From an uncultured Pelagibacteraceae bacterium (GTDB lineage Bacteria > Pseudomonadota > Alphaproteobacteria > Pelagibacterales > Pelagibacteraceae): DNA of 64,000 nt. Below, piece by piece: positions 47,607-57,894 of the stretch. The translations under genes were made by a program, and so were the position numbers. The DNA lies in the NCBI GenBank assembly GCA_902547535.1, contig CACCOB010000003.1, forward strand, positions 186,001-250,000, given 5' to 3'. Below the pieces are notes generated by a model. The model saw only the letters and a program-made list of their open reading frames with translations. It was not told the DNA's origin and did not search any database. Position 1 is the first letter of the stretch; the number at the start of each line of letters is the position of its first letter.

Positions 47607-49238
47607 ATGACAGAAAATTCGAAAGTACTAGCTTTAAAATACAGACCTCAAGTATTTGAGGATTTAATTGGCCAAGAGATTATTGCTGAAACAATTAAAA
47701 ATTCAATAATTTCAGACAAGTCACCCAACGCATTCTTGTTTACAGGTATCAGGGGAGTAGGAAAAACAACTTTCGCAAGAATAGTTGCAAAGTCATTAAA
47801 TTGTGAGCATGGAATTGAAAACATGTGTAAGAAAAAATGTAGTAACTGTGATGCAATTACAAACTCAAATCATATTGATGTTTTGGAAATGGATGCAGCA
47901 AGCAAAACAGGTGTTGACGATGTAAGAGAGCTTATTGAATTTTCAAGATATGGACCAACAACTGCTAAATATAAAATATTTATTATTGATGAAGTTCATA
48001 TGTTAAGCAAACAAGCATTTAATGCACTTTTAAAAACATTAGAGGAACCACCAAAATATTTAAAATTTATTTTTGCAACAACTGAAATCAAAAAAATTCC
48101 TGTAACAGTAATATCGAGATGTCAACGTTTTGATCTCTCTAGAGTGAAATCTGAAGAGCTTTTTAATTATATAAAAATGATTAAAGACAAAGAAGGCGGT
48201 AAAGTTTCTGATGAAGCTTTAAAATTAATTGTTAAAATTTCAGAAGGATCTGTTAGAGATGCATTATCTTTGTTAGATCGTGGACTTGTAGCCAATCAAA
48301 ATAATGAGGAATTAAATCTAGATAAAGCACAAAGTATTTATGGATATTTTGATAAAAGTTCTCTGATAGAATTAATTAAAAATCTGTTTAGTGGTGACGA
48401 AAAAAAAGTATTTGAGCTGTATAGAAAAATTTATGATTCTGGTGTAGATCCAAAAATTTTTTTGAATGATTTTCTTGAGGTTTTATACTACCTAAAAAAT
48501 ATCAATTTTATAAAATTAGATGGAAATAATTTTTCTTTAAATGATCAAGATTTTAGTAATCTTTCCACAATATCTGAAAATTTAGATTCAAAGGACATAA
48601 TCCTTTTTTGGCAATTTACACTTGATACAATTGAGGAAATTAACATTGTTTCAAATCCAAATTTATCAGTTGAAATGTTCCTTTTCAGATTAATGAGAAT
48701 AAAAGGTTTTAAGGAGAAAGATGTTGAGGAAAGCTTTACTGGAAAAAATCCTGATACCTTAATTGAAGAACCTAAAAAAAAAATTACAAGTAAAACAATA
48801 GATCAAATCAAAAATATTTCACAACAAGAAAAAATTGAACCAAATTTAAATAAAGATGAAGTAATAAATGAACTTAAAATAGGTTCATTTGAAAGTTTGA
48901 TAAATCTATGTACGGAAAGGAAAGAAGCTAAGCTTAAATATGAGCTTGAAACTAATACAAATTTAGTTTCATTCTCTGAGGGTTTAATAGAAATATCTTT
49001 TAATGAAAACTTAGACAAAGACTTTATTAAAAATCTATCTAACAAACTGTTCGAATGGACATCTAAGAGATGGATTATCTCTTTGTCAAAAAACCAAGGA
49101 CAAATTTCAAAAAAAGAAAAAAATAAAATTGATGAGAAAAAAATATTTGATGATGTTAAAAAGTCTGAAGCCTATAAAAAAGTGATCGAAGCATTTCCTG
49201 ATGCAGAATTAATAAATGTTGAGTTGAAGGAGGATTAG
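47607..49238 (+). CDS. dnaX: DNA polymerase III subunit tau (and possibly gamma)
   Basis: GIRGVGKTTFARI, Zn module CKKKCSNCDAI, IIDEVHMLSKQAFNALLKTLEEPP. ATG at 47607 preferred; the 47592 start lies inside the SRP RNA. Confidence 0.97.
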   Translation: MTENSKVLALKYRPQVFEDLIGQEIIAETIKNSIISDKSPNAFLFTGIRGVGKTTFARIVAKSLNCEHGIENMCKKKCSNCDAITNSNHIDVLEMDAASKTGVDDVRELIEFSRYGPTTAKYKIFIIDEVHMLSKQAFNALLKTLEEPPKYLKFIFATTEIKKIPVTVISRCQRFDLSRVKSEELFNYIKMIKDKEGGKVSDEALKLIVKISEGSVRDALSLLDRGLVANQNNEELNLDKAQSIYGYFDKSSLIELIKNLFSGDEKKVFELYRKIYDSGVDPKIFLNDFLEVLYYLKNINFIKLDGNNFSLNDQDFSNLSTISENLDSKDIILFWQFTLDTIEEINIVSNPNLSVEMFLFRLMRIKGFKEKDVEESFTGKNPDTLIEEPKKKITSKTIDQIKNISQQEKIEPNLNKDEVINELKIGSFESLINLCTERKEAKLKYELETNTNLVSFSEGLIEISFNENLDKDFIKNLSNKLFEWTSKRWIISLSKNQGQISKKEKNKIDEKKIFDDVKKSEAYKKVIEAFPDAELINVELKED

Positions 49239-49239
49239 A

Positions 49240-49557
49240 ATGACTGATTTTTCAAAATTAATGGAAAAAGCCAAAGAAATTGAGAGCAAAATGAAAGAAA
49301 GCCAAGAAAATATTAAAAAGATTGAGGTTGAAGGTGTCTCAGGAGCTAATGATGTAAAGGTTACTTTAAATGGAGAGGGCACTATGATTTCAATTAAACT
49401 TAGTGAAAATGTTTTGAAAGAGGAAAAAGTAATATTAGAAGATCTTATTACCGCTGCTCATAATAACGCAAAATCACAACTTAAATCAAAAACTGCAGAG
49501 GAAATTTCTAAGGCTTCAGGAAATTTTGGAATACCTGGATTTAAGTGGCCTTTATAA
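49240..49557 (+). CDS. ybaB: YbaB/EbfC family nucleoid-associated protein
   Basis: 105 aa, between dnaX and recR; VTLNGEGTMISIKLSENVLKEEKVILEDLITAAHNNA. Confidence 0.95.
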   Translation: MTDFSKLMEKAKEIESKMKESQENIKKIEVEGVSGANDVKVTLNGEGTMISIKLSENVLKEEKVILEDLITAAHNNAKSQLKSKTAEEISKASGNFGIPGFKWPL

Positions 49558-49562
49558 TTTAA

Positions 49563-50174
49563 ATGCAAAATATTCCTGAAATAGAAAATTTAATCAAACT
49601 TATATCTAAGTTACCAGGGTTAGGACCTAAGTCTGCAAAAAGAATAATTTTAAAAATGATTAATAACCGACAAGAATTACTAAAGCCTATGGCTCAAAAT
49701 TTGAGCGAAGTTTTTAAAAATGTTGTTAGATGTAAAATTTGTGGAACATTAAAGCCTAATACAATTGACTGTAGTTATAATAATTGTGAAATAGTAGAAA
49801 AAAAATATAATAAAATTTGTGTTGTAGAAAATATTTCAGATCAGTGGGCAATAGAAAGTTCGTCAATTTTTCAAGGTTATTTCCATATTTTAGGGGGGAC
49901 CCTCTCAAATAATAATAATAGTAATAGAGAGGACTTGCTTATCAACTCTCTTATAGAAAGAATAAATAAAGATGATATTGAAGAAGTAATTTTAGCAACT
50001 AGTGCAACTGTAGAAGGTCAAACTACTGCATTTTATATTCAAGATAGTCTAAAAAAAACTGACGTCAAAGTTTCAAAACTAGCCCAGGGTTTACCTGTAG
50101 GTGGAGAAATCGAAAATTTAGATGATGGAACTCTAATATCTGCATTTAAAAACAGAAAAAAACTTGAGGCTTAA
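49563..50174 (+). CDS. recR: recombination protein RecR
   Basis: LPGLGPKSAKRI, C4 motif, Toprim; FHILGGTLS, TAFYIQDSL, LAQGLPVGGEIENLDDGTL. Confidence 0.97.
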   Translation: MQNIPEIENLIKLISKLPGLGPKSAKRIILKMINNRQELLKPMAQNLSEVFKNVVRCKICGTLKPNTIDCSYNNCEIVEKKYNKICVVENISDQWAIESSSIFQGYFHILGGTLSNNNNSNREDLLINSLIERINKDDIEEVILATSATVEGQTTAFYIQDSLKKTDVKVSKLAQGLPVGGEIENLDDGTLISAFKNRKKLEA

Positions 50175-52325
50175 TTAGCTTTTTTTAATTAATCTGTTTA
50201 AATGTAAGAGAGGTTCTGTATAGCCTGAAGGCTGTGACTTTCCATGAAAGATTAATTCACATGCTGCTTTAAAAGCAATAGATTTATCATACTTTGGAGA
50301 CATACTTTCGTAACTAGAGTCATCTTTATTCTGTTTATCAACAACTTTTGCCATTTTTTTTAAAATTTCAAGCACCTGTCTATTCGAACATAAGCCATGA
50401 TGAAGCCAATTGGCAATATGTTGAGATGAAATTCTTAAGGTTGCTCTATCTTCCATTAATCCGATATCATTTATATCTGGGACTTTGGAACAACCTATAC
50501 CTTGATCAATCCATCTGACTACATAACCTAAAATAGTTTGAGCAGAATTTGAAATTTCAGTATTAATTTCATCGATAGACCAATTAGGGCGATCTGCTAT
50601 TGGAATAGTAAGAAGATCAGATAATGTTGATGGCTCTCTTTTTAATATTGCTTTTTGTTTTTCAAAAACATTTACTTCATGATAGTGCATAACATGCAAT
50701 GCAGCAGCAGTTGGGGAAGGAACCCAAGCACAATTTGCGCCAGCATTCACATGTCCAATTTTTTGTTTCATCATTTCGTTCATTTTGTCAGGCATGGCCC
50801 ACATTCCTTTACCTATTTGAGCAACTCCTGAAAAACCACATTTTAAGCCTATATCTACGTTGTTGTCCTCATAGGTTTTAATCCACTTAGACTCTTTCAT
50901 ATCTCCTTTTTTTATCATTGGTCCAGCTTCCATTGAGGTGTGCATCTCATCACCAGTTCTATCTAAAAATCCAGTGTTTATAAAAAATACTCTATCTTTA
51001 AGTGTTCTAATACATTCTTTAAGGTTTGCAGATGTTCTTCTTTCTTCATCCATAATTCCACACTTAATTGTATTTTTTTCTAATTTTAAAACTTCTTCAA
51101 CTTTAGTAAAAATTAAATTAGTAAATTCTGTTTCTTCTGGACCATGCATTTTTGGTTTAACGATATAAATTGATCCTTCTCTCGAATTACCTTTTCTTTT
51201 TAAATCATGAATACAAGCTGCTGAGGTTATGAAAGCATCCATTATTCCCTCAGGAACTTCTGAACCATCGTTTAAAGTGATTGCAGGGTTTGTCATTAAG
51301 TGTCCAACGTTTCTCACAAGTAAAAGACTTCTTCCGTGAAGTTTTAACTTTTCACCATTCAATGAAGTGTAACTCCTATCTGGATTAAGTTTTCTCTCTA
51401 ATTCTTTACCATTTTTCTCAAATACTGATTTTAAATTTCCTTTCATCAATCCTAGCCAATTTCTATAACAAGTTACTTTATCTTTAGCATCTACTGCGGC
51501 CACACTATCCTCATGGTCACAAATTGTTGATATAGCAGACTCAACTATAATATCGCTTATACCTGCAGCATCTCTTGCAGCACTAAATGCTCTAGGATTA
51601 ATAATTATTTCAAGATGAAGATTATTATTTTTTAAGATTATAGCATTTGGTTTGGCTGCATCCCCTCTATGACCAATAAACTTCTCTAAATCTGATAAAT
51701 TATATTCTTTATTTTCCTTATAGATTGAGAGTTTTTTATTATTTACTGCTAAACCTGTAATATCTTTCCAGTCAAGATCATTTATTGGAAAATATTTGTT
51801 CAAAAAGTTTCTAGTGTATTTAATTACCTCTTGCCCTCTTAAAGGATCATATTTTTCACTTCCACTTTCTTCAGACTCAATTATGTTTGATCCATAAAGA
51901 CTGTCATATAAGCTTACCCATCTTGCATTAGCAGCATTCAAGCTATATCTAGAGTTCATTATTGGAACAACTAATTGTGGTCCTGCTATATTAGATATTT
52001 CTTCATCTAAATTTTTAGTTGTTATTTTAAAATCTTCACCTTCTTTTTTTAAATAACCTATTTCTTCCAAAAAATTTTTATATTTATTATAGTCAATCTC
52101 GTGGTCTCTATTTTTTTTATGCCACAGATCTATTTCTTGTTGTAATGTCTCTCTGATTTCGAGTAATTTTTTATTTTTAGGCGCTAATTCATGCACCACT
52201 TTGTCAAAACCTTTCCAAAACTCTTCAGGATCAACATTAGTATCTAGTAAAAGCTCATTTTTGACAAAATCAGCTAGTTCTTTTGCTACAGATAAGTTGT
52301 GGATTTTGATGTATTGCTCTCTCAT
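50175..52325 (-). CDS. glcB: malate synthase G
   Basis: 716 aa, [46 protein letters not shown]. Confidence 0.97.
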   Translation of the reverse strand: [716 protein letters not shown]

Positions 52326-52421
52326 AAATTGAAAATCTTATAATAAATTGTCATTTTTGCGCAATCAAAATTACTTATTTTAACAATTTATCGCCTTTTT
52401 TGTTTATAATACATACTTTAA

Positions 52422-53528
52422 ATGAAAAATTACCTAAATTTTGAGACAGATATCAAAAATCTTGAAGAGGAATTAGATAAACTAAAAGACCCCTATAATC
52501 AGGAAGGTTTATCTGAAGTTGACACTTCAAGAATAAGCAAAGTTGAAGAAGAAATAAATGAAAAATTAGAGAAAATTTATTCTAACTTAGATCCATGGCA
52601 GACAGCATTAGTTGCCCGTCATGAAGATAGACCTAAAGCAAAATTTTTTGTTGAAAATCTGTTTGATGACTTTATCCAACTTTCTGGAGATAGATATTAT
52701 GGTGAGGACAAAGCTGTTATAGCTGGTTTTGCAAAGTTCGATGGTAAATCTGTTTTAGTAATTGGTCAAGAAAAGGGATCAGATCTTAATAAAAGAATAG
52801 ATCACAATTTTGGAATGATGAGACCAGAGGGTTACAGAAAAACAATTAGACTTATGGAGTTAGCTAACAAGTTTAAAATTCCAATAATTTCTATTGTAGA
52901 TACTCCAGGAGCATACCCAGGAGTTGGCGCAGAGGAAAGAGGTCAAGCCGAAGCAATAGCAAAATCTATTGAATGCTCTATGAAGTTAACGGTACCCACA
53001 ATAGCAATTATAATTGGTGAAGGTGGGTCTGGCGGAGCAATAGCTTTAGCATCATCTAATAAAGTAATTATGCTTCAAAATGCAATATACTCTGTCATTT
53101 CTCCAGAAGGATGTGCCACCATTTTATGGAGAGACCCAAAAAAAACTTTAGAGGCTGCAACTGCAATGAAAATGTCATCTAGCGACCTTTTAAAGTTAAA
53201 TATAATTGACGAAATAATTCCAGAACCAGTTGGTGGTGCTCATCGAGATAAAGATCTAATATTGGATAATGTAAGAGATTCATTAAAGAAAAATTTAGAT
53301 TTTTTTCAGACAATGGATAAAGATGAAATTCTTGCTCATAGAAAAAATAAATTTTTATCAATTGGAAGAAATAAAGGATTTTCAACACAATCAGATGATA
53401 GAAATGATTTATCTATGAAGGCAAGTTCATTAGAAAATATTTATCAAAACTTTAAAAAGAATTCTAAAATTTATTATGGCGTATCTGCTGCAGTTTTATT
53501 AATATTATTCTTAAGCATTCTTTTATAA
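52422..53528 (+). CDS. accA: acetyl-CoA carboxylase carboxyltransferase subunit alpha with C-terminal hydrophobic extension
   Basis: MMRPEGYRKTIRLMELANKFKIPIISIVDTPGAYPGVGAEERGQAEAIA, GEGGSGGAIALA; ends KIYYGVSAAVLLILFLSILL. Confidence 0.96.
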   Translation: MKNYLNFETDIKNLEEELDKLKDPYNQEGLSEVDTSRISKVEEEINEKLEKIYSNLDPWQTALVARHEDRPKAKFFVENLFDDFIQLSGDRYYGEDKAVIAGFAKFDGKSVLVIGQEKGSDLNKRIDHNFGMMRPEGYRKTIRLMELANKFKIPIISIVDTPGAYPGVGAEERGQAEAIAKSIECSMKLTVPTIAIIIGEGGSGGAIALASSNKVIMLQNAIYSVISPEGCATILWRDPKKTLEAATAMKMSSSDLLKLNIIDEIIPEPVGGAHRDKDLILDNVRDSLKKNLDFFQTMDKDEILAHRKNKFLSIGRNKGFSTQSDDRNDLSMKASSLENIYQNFKKNSKIYYGVSAAVLLILFLSILL

Positions 53529-56069
53529 AGCACCACAACAATGCTTGAACTTTTTCCCTGTTGCCTCACATCTTTCGTTTCTAGAAATTTTTCCTTCTCT
53601 ATTTGTTACAAGTAAACATTTTGGATTATTATTTGTATTTATACTTTTTTCATTTTGAACGTCATTTTGATCATCATTTTTTTCTATAAGTTTTAAATTA
53701 AATAAAATTGTAATTAAATCATACTTAAGTTTACTTAATAAATTTTCAAAAAGTGTAAATGCCTCTTTCTTATATTCTACCAAAGGATCTCTTTGTCCAT
53801 AAGATCTTAAACCAATGACTTGTCTTAATTGTTCTAAATATTGAATATGTAATTTCCAATTTTGATCAATAAGTTGTAAAAAAATTCTTTTTTCTATTTC
53901 GTTATATTGCTCTTCATTTAACATTTTTATTCTCTCTTCCCTTGAACTTTTAAATTTATTTTTTATTTTTTCTTCAAATGCCTTATTTTCAAGATTAACT
54001 AATTCAGTAATTTCACTTTCTTCAAATGATTTTCCAAATAAAGATTTTAATTGCATATTGATTTCATTTGATCCTGCATTGGCTAACTTTTTGGTTTTCT
54101 TAATTTTCAAATCATCAATAATTTCATCTAGAAAATTTTCAGAATATTGCTTAGAATCTTTATTTTCTATTACTTCATTTCTTTGTGAAAATATTACTTG
54201 TCTTTGATCGTTTAAAACATTGTCAAACTTCAAAAGAGTTTTTCTAATATCAAAATTTCTTGCTTCAACTTTTTGTTGTGCTCTTTCTAATGCTTTATTT
54301 ATCCAAGGATGGTCTATACTTTCTCCATCTTTAAGCCCAAGTTTTTCAAGTATATTATTCATTGACTCAGACCCAAATATTCTCATTAAATCGTCTTCTA
54401 AGCTTACATAGAATATAGAGCTACCTTCATCACCTTGTCTACCTGATCTCCCTCTTGCCTGATTATCTACTCTTCTACTTTCCATCCTTTCTGTACCAAT
54501 AACAAACAATCCTCCCAATTTTTTTATTTCAGCTTTATCACTCTCATCCTGACCTCCTAATTTGATGTCAACGCCTCTTCCTGAAATACTTGTCGTAATA
54601 ATTATCGAGCTTCTTTTTCCTGCATCTGCAATAATTTCAGCTTCTCTTTGGTGATTCTTCGCATTTAAAACTGTGTGTTTTATATTTTTTTTAGTTAATA
54701 GATTCGAGTAGTGTTCAGATTTATTTATACTTGAAGTGAAAACTAATAATGGTTGTCCCTTTGCGTTACATTCAACAATCTTACTAATTATTGCTTCATC
54801 TTTTTCTTTACTAGTTCTAAATATTTGATCGTTCGAATCTTTTCTGATCATCTGCTTATTAGTAGGAATTGATACTACTGGTAGATTATAAATTTCAAAA
54901 AATTCTTCTGACTCTGTTAATGCGGTACCAGTACATCCAGCTATTTTTTTATAAAGCTTGAAGAAATTTTGGTAGGTAATTGATGCTAAAGTTTGATTTT
55001 CAGCATTAATTGTTAAATTTTCTTTTGCCTCTAGACTTTGATGAAGACCATCACCAAACCTTCTTCCAGGTAATTGTCTACCTGTTTGTTCATCAATTAT
55101 TATTATTTGCCCATCTTTTACAATGTAATCTCTACCACTCTGAAAAAGATGGATTGCACGTAATGATTGATTAACTAAATGAACAATATGTAGGTTTTCT
55201 GGATCATAAAAATTTTTATTTTTAAGTATTCCAGCATTTGAAAATATACTTTCAACATTATCCACACCTTTATTAGTTAATAAAATATTTCTATCTTTTT
55301 CATCTATTTCAAAATCCTCTTTTTTTAAATTTTTTACAAGTTTATCAACAGCTATATATTGATTTGTTTTATCTTCTGTTGCTCCTGAAATTATTAGAGG
55401 TGTTCTAGCCTCATCAATTAAACAAGAGTCAATTTCATCAACAATCGCATAATTATGTTCTCTTTGAACCATGGATCCTTTTGAAAATTTCATATTATCT
55501 CTTAAATAATCGAAGCCCAATTCACTATTAGTAGAATAAGTTATATCTTTTGAATAATTTTCTTTTCTCTCCAAATCATCTTGCCCCGTATTAATATATC
55601 CACAGGTTAAACCTAAAAACTCATAAATCTTACCCATATTCTCACTATCTCTCTTAGCCAAATAATCATTTACAGTTACTATATGGACACCTTTTTTTTC
55701 TAGAGCATTAAGGAAAGCTGCAAGAGCTATGGTTAATGTTTTACCTTCTCCAGTTTTCATTTCTGCAATTTTATTCTCATGGATTACAACACCACCAATT
55801 AGCTGAACATCAAAGTGTCTTTCATTTCTAATTCTTTTAGAAGCTTCTCTAACCATTGAGAAAGCTTCAGGCAACACGTCGTTTAAACTTTTACCATTTT
55901 TAATTTCTTCAATTAGTTTCTCGGTTTTTTTTGGGAACATTTCGTCTGATAAATTTTCTAAATCTTTTTCTAAAAGATTAACTTTATTGACTAATTGTTG
56001 AATTCGGCCTAGTTCCTTTTCATTTCCGCTTTTAATAAGCTTTGAAAATATTTTAAGTGGGTTAAACAT
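53523..56069 (-). CDS. secA: preprotein translocase subunit SecA
   Basis: MKTGEGKTLTIALAAFLNAL, ITYSTNSELGFDYLRDN, GTERMESRRVDNQARGRSGRQGDEGSS; C-terminal SEC-C-like tail. Confidence 0.98.
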   Translation of the reverse strand: MFNPLKIFSKLIKSGNEKELGRIQQLVNKVNLLEKDLENLSDEMFPKKTEKLIEEIKNGKSLNDVLPEAFSMVREASKRIRNERHFDVQLIGGVVIHENKIAEMKTGEGKTLTIALAAFLNALEKKGVHIVTVNDYLAKRDSENMGKIYEFLGLTCGYINTGQDDLERKENYSKDITYSTNSELGFDYLRDNMKFSKGSMVQREHNYAIVDEIDSCLIDEARTPLIISGATEDKTNQYIAVDKLVKNLKKEDFEIDEKDRNILLTNKGVDNVESIFSNAGILKNKNFYDPENLHIVHLVNQSLRAIHLFQSGRDYIVKDGQIIIIDEQTGRQLPGRRFGDGLHQSLEAKENLTINAENQTLASITYQNFFKLYKKIAGCTGTALTESEEFFEIYNLPVVSIPTNKQMIRKDSNDQIFRTSKEKDEAIISKIVECNAKGQPLLVFTSSINKSEHYSNLLTKKNIKHTVLNAKNHQREAEIIADAGKRSSIIITTSISGRGVDIKLGGQDESDKAEIKKLGGLFVIGTERMESRRVDNQARGRSGRQGDEGSSIFYVSLEDDLMRIFGSESMNNILEKLGLKDGESIDHPWINKALERAQQKVEARNFDIRKTLLKFDNVLNDQRQVIFSQRNEVIENKDSKQYSENFLDEIIDDLKIKKTKKLANAGSNEINMQLKSLFGKSFEESEITELVNLENKAFEEKIKNKFKSSREERIKMLNEEQYNEIEKRIFLQLIDQNWKLHIQYLEQLRQVIGLRSYGQRDPLVEYKKEAFTLFENLLSKLKYDLITILFNLKLIEKNDDQNDVQNEKSINTNNNPKCLLVTNREGKISRNERCEATGKKFKHCCGAL

Positions 56070-56127
56070 TTTGATATAAAATTAAATATTAGAAATATAT
56101 AGTAATTAATTAATTATTTTAAATATC

Positions 56128-57429
56128 ATGAAATTTAACATAAACAATTTTATAAATACTGGCAGTCAAAGGTCTAAAATTGTTGATTTTCAGGATTTAG
56201 ATCATATTGATGGAGTTTCAATTTCCGCAGTTAGTGCTGGCTTATATAAATTTAAGAGAGATGAATTAGTTTTGTTTTATTTCAGAGATGGTGCAAATTA
56301 TGCCTCTGTATATACTCAATCAAAGTTAATATCAGAAAATCTAAAATGGAATAAAAAAATCAAAGCAAAAAAAATATTTGCATTATTAGTTAATACCAGA
56401 AATGCCAATGCCTTGACAGGTCCAGAAGGCTATGAAGCTTTAAAAAACATTTCCTTAGACTTATCCTCAAAATTAACAGAGATACAGAAAAGGGATGAAG
56501 ATGATCCAAAACAAATTTCCTCAAAAGAAATACTTTTTGGTTGCACAGGTACTATAGGAGAGAAATTTCCATTAGAAAAAATTAAAAATTCATTACCAGA
56601 ACTAGTCGAGAAAATAAAATATACACAAAATAAATTAATCTGGATGAAAGCTGCAATGGGTATAATCACAACAGATTTAAAACCCAAATTATCAATGGCT
56701 GAAACAAAAATTGGTTCATCAACAATTAAAATTTACGGAATCGCAAAAGGATCAGGTATGATTTATCCAAATATGGCAACTACATTGGGTTATATATTTA
56801 CTGATGCAACATTATCCTCATCAGTTTTAAATGATGTTTTAAAAAATAATATAAAGACAACATTCAATGCAATTTCATGTGATGGTGACACAAGTACAAA
56901 TGATATGGTTACTATATTTTCAACTAGCAAAGTTAATCACTCAGAAATTAAAAAATATAGTGATAGTAGACTTAAAAATTTTAACAAGGCAGTTCATGAC
57001 GTTTTATTAAATTTAGCTAAGCAAGTTGTTTCTGATGGAGAAGGAGCCTCTAAATTTATTTCTATTAATTGTATTAATTGCAGAACTGAAAAAGATGCAA
57101 AAAATATATCTTTTAAAATCGCAAACTCATTATTAGTTAAGACAGCAATTGCGGGAGAAGACTCAAACTGGGGTAGAGTAGCTATGGCAATTGGAAACAG
57201 CGACTCTAAAATTAGTGAACATAAATTATCTATATCTTTTGGACCATATAAAATTTATCACAAAGGATCTTTATACAAATCTTATGACCAAGAAAAAGTT
57301 ATGGAATACATGAAAGGTAAATCAATTGAAATTGAAGTTGATATTGGTCAAGGAATTAAAAAATTTAAATCTTACACTATGGATTTAACAAAAAAATACA
57401 TTGAAATTAATGCTGATTATAGGACTTAA
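56128..57429 (+). CDS. argJ: glutamate N-acetyltransferase / ornithine acetyltransferase
   Basis: ALLVNTRNANALTG, GIAKGSGMIYPNMATTLGYIFTDA (autocleavage region), GEDSNWGRVAMAIG. Confidence 0.96.
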   Translation: MKFNINNFINTGSQRSKIVDFQDLDHIDGVSISAVSAGLYKFKRDELVLFYFRDGANYASVYTQSKLISENLKWNKKIKAKKIFALLVNTRNANALTGPEGYEALKNISLDLSSKLTEIQKRDEDDPKQISSKEILFGCTGTIGEKFPLEKIKNSLPELVEKIKYTQNKLIWMKAAMGIITTDLKPKLSMAETKIGSSTIKIYGIAKGSGMIYPNMATTLGYIFTDATLSSSVLNDVLKNNIKTTFNAISCDGDTSTNDMVTIFSTSKVNHSEIKKYSDSRLKNFNKAVHDVLLNLAKQVVSDGEGASKFISINCINCRTEKDAKNISFKIANSLLVKTAIAGEDSNWGRVAMAIGNSDSKISEHKLSISFGPYKIYHKGSLYKSYDQEKVMEYMKGKSIEIEVDIGQGIKKFKSYTMDLTKKYIEINADYRT

Positions 57430-57468
57430 TATATTGAAATTTCATAGATCAATATTTAAGTATTATAT

Positions 57469-57894
57469 ATGATTAAGTATTTATTAAAATGTAAAGATTG
57501 TAAGCAAGAATTTGAAAGCTGGTTTAGTACCTCTAATGAATACGATAGGTTGCTAAAATTAAAACTTTTAAATTGTCAATCCTGCGAATCAATAAATGTT
57601 GAAAAGTCCTTGATGTCTCCTAATTTATTGAACACTAAGAAAAAAGAAAATTTAACAGAATCAAAAAAATACAAAGAGGTTCGAAAAAAACTTTCAGATT
57701 ACAAAAAATTTGTAAAAAATAATTTTGAATATGTGGGAGAAAATTTTACCTATAAAGCAAGATCAATTCATTATGACAAAAATAAACAAAAAAAAGGTAT
57801 TTATGGTACTGCTTCACTTAAAGATGTTAAAGAATTAAGAGAAGAAGGAATAGATACAGACATTATACCTTGGATTGACGACGACAAAAATTAA
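57469..57894 (+). CDS. DUF1178 family protein
   Basis: MIKYLLKCKDCKQEFESWFSTSNEYDRLLKLKLLNCQSCESINVEKSLMSP (zinc-ribbon-like). Confidence 0.85.
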   Translation: MIKYLLKCKDCKQEFESWFSTSNEYDRLLKLKLLNCQSCESINVEKSLMSPNLLNTKKKENLTESKKYKEVRKKLSDYKKFVKNNFEYVGENFTYKARSIHYDKNKQKKGIYGTASLKDVKELREEGIDTDIIPWIDDDKN

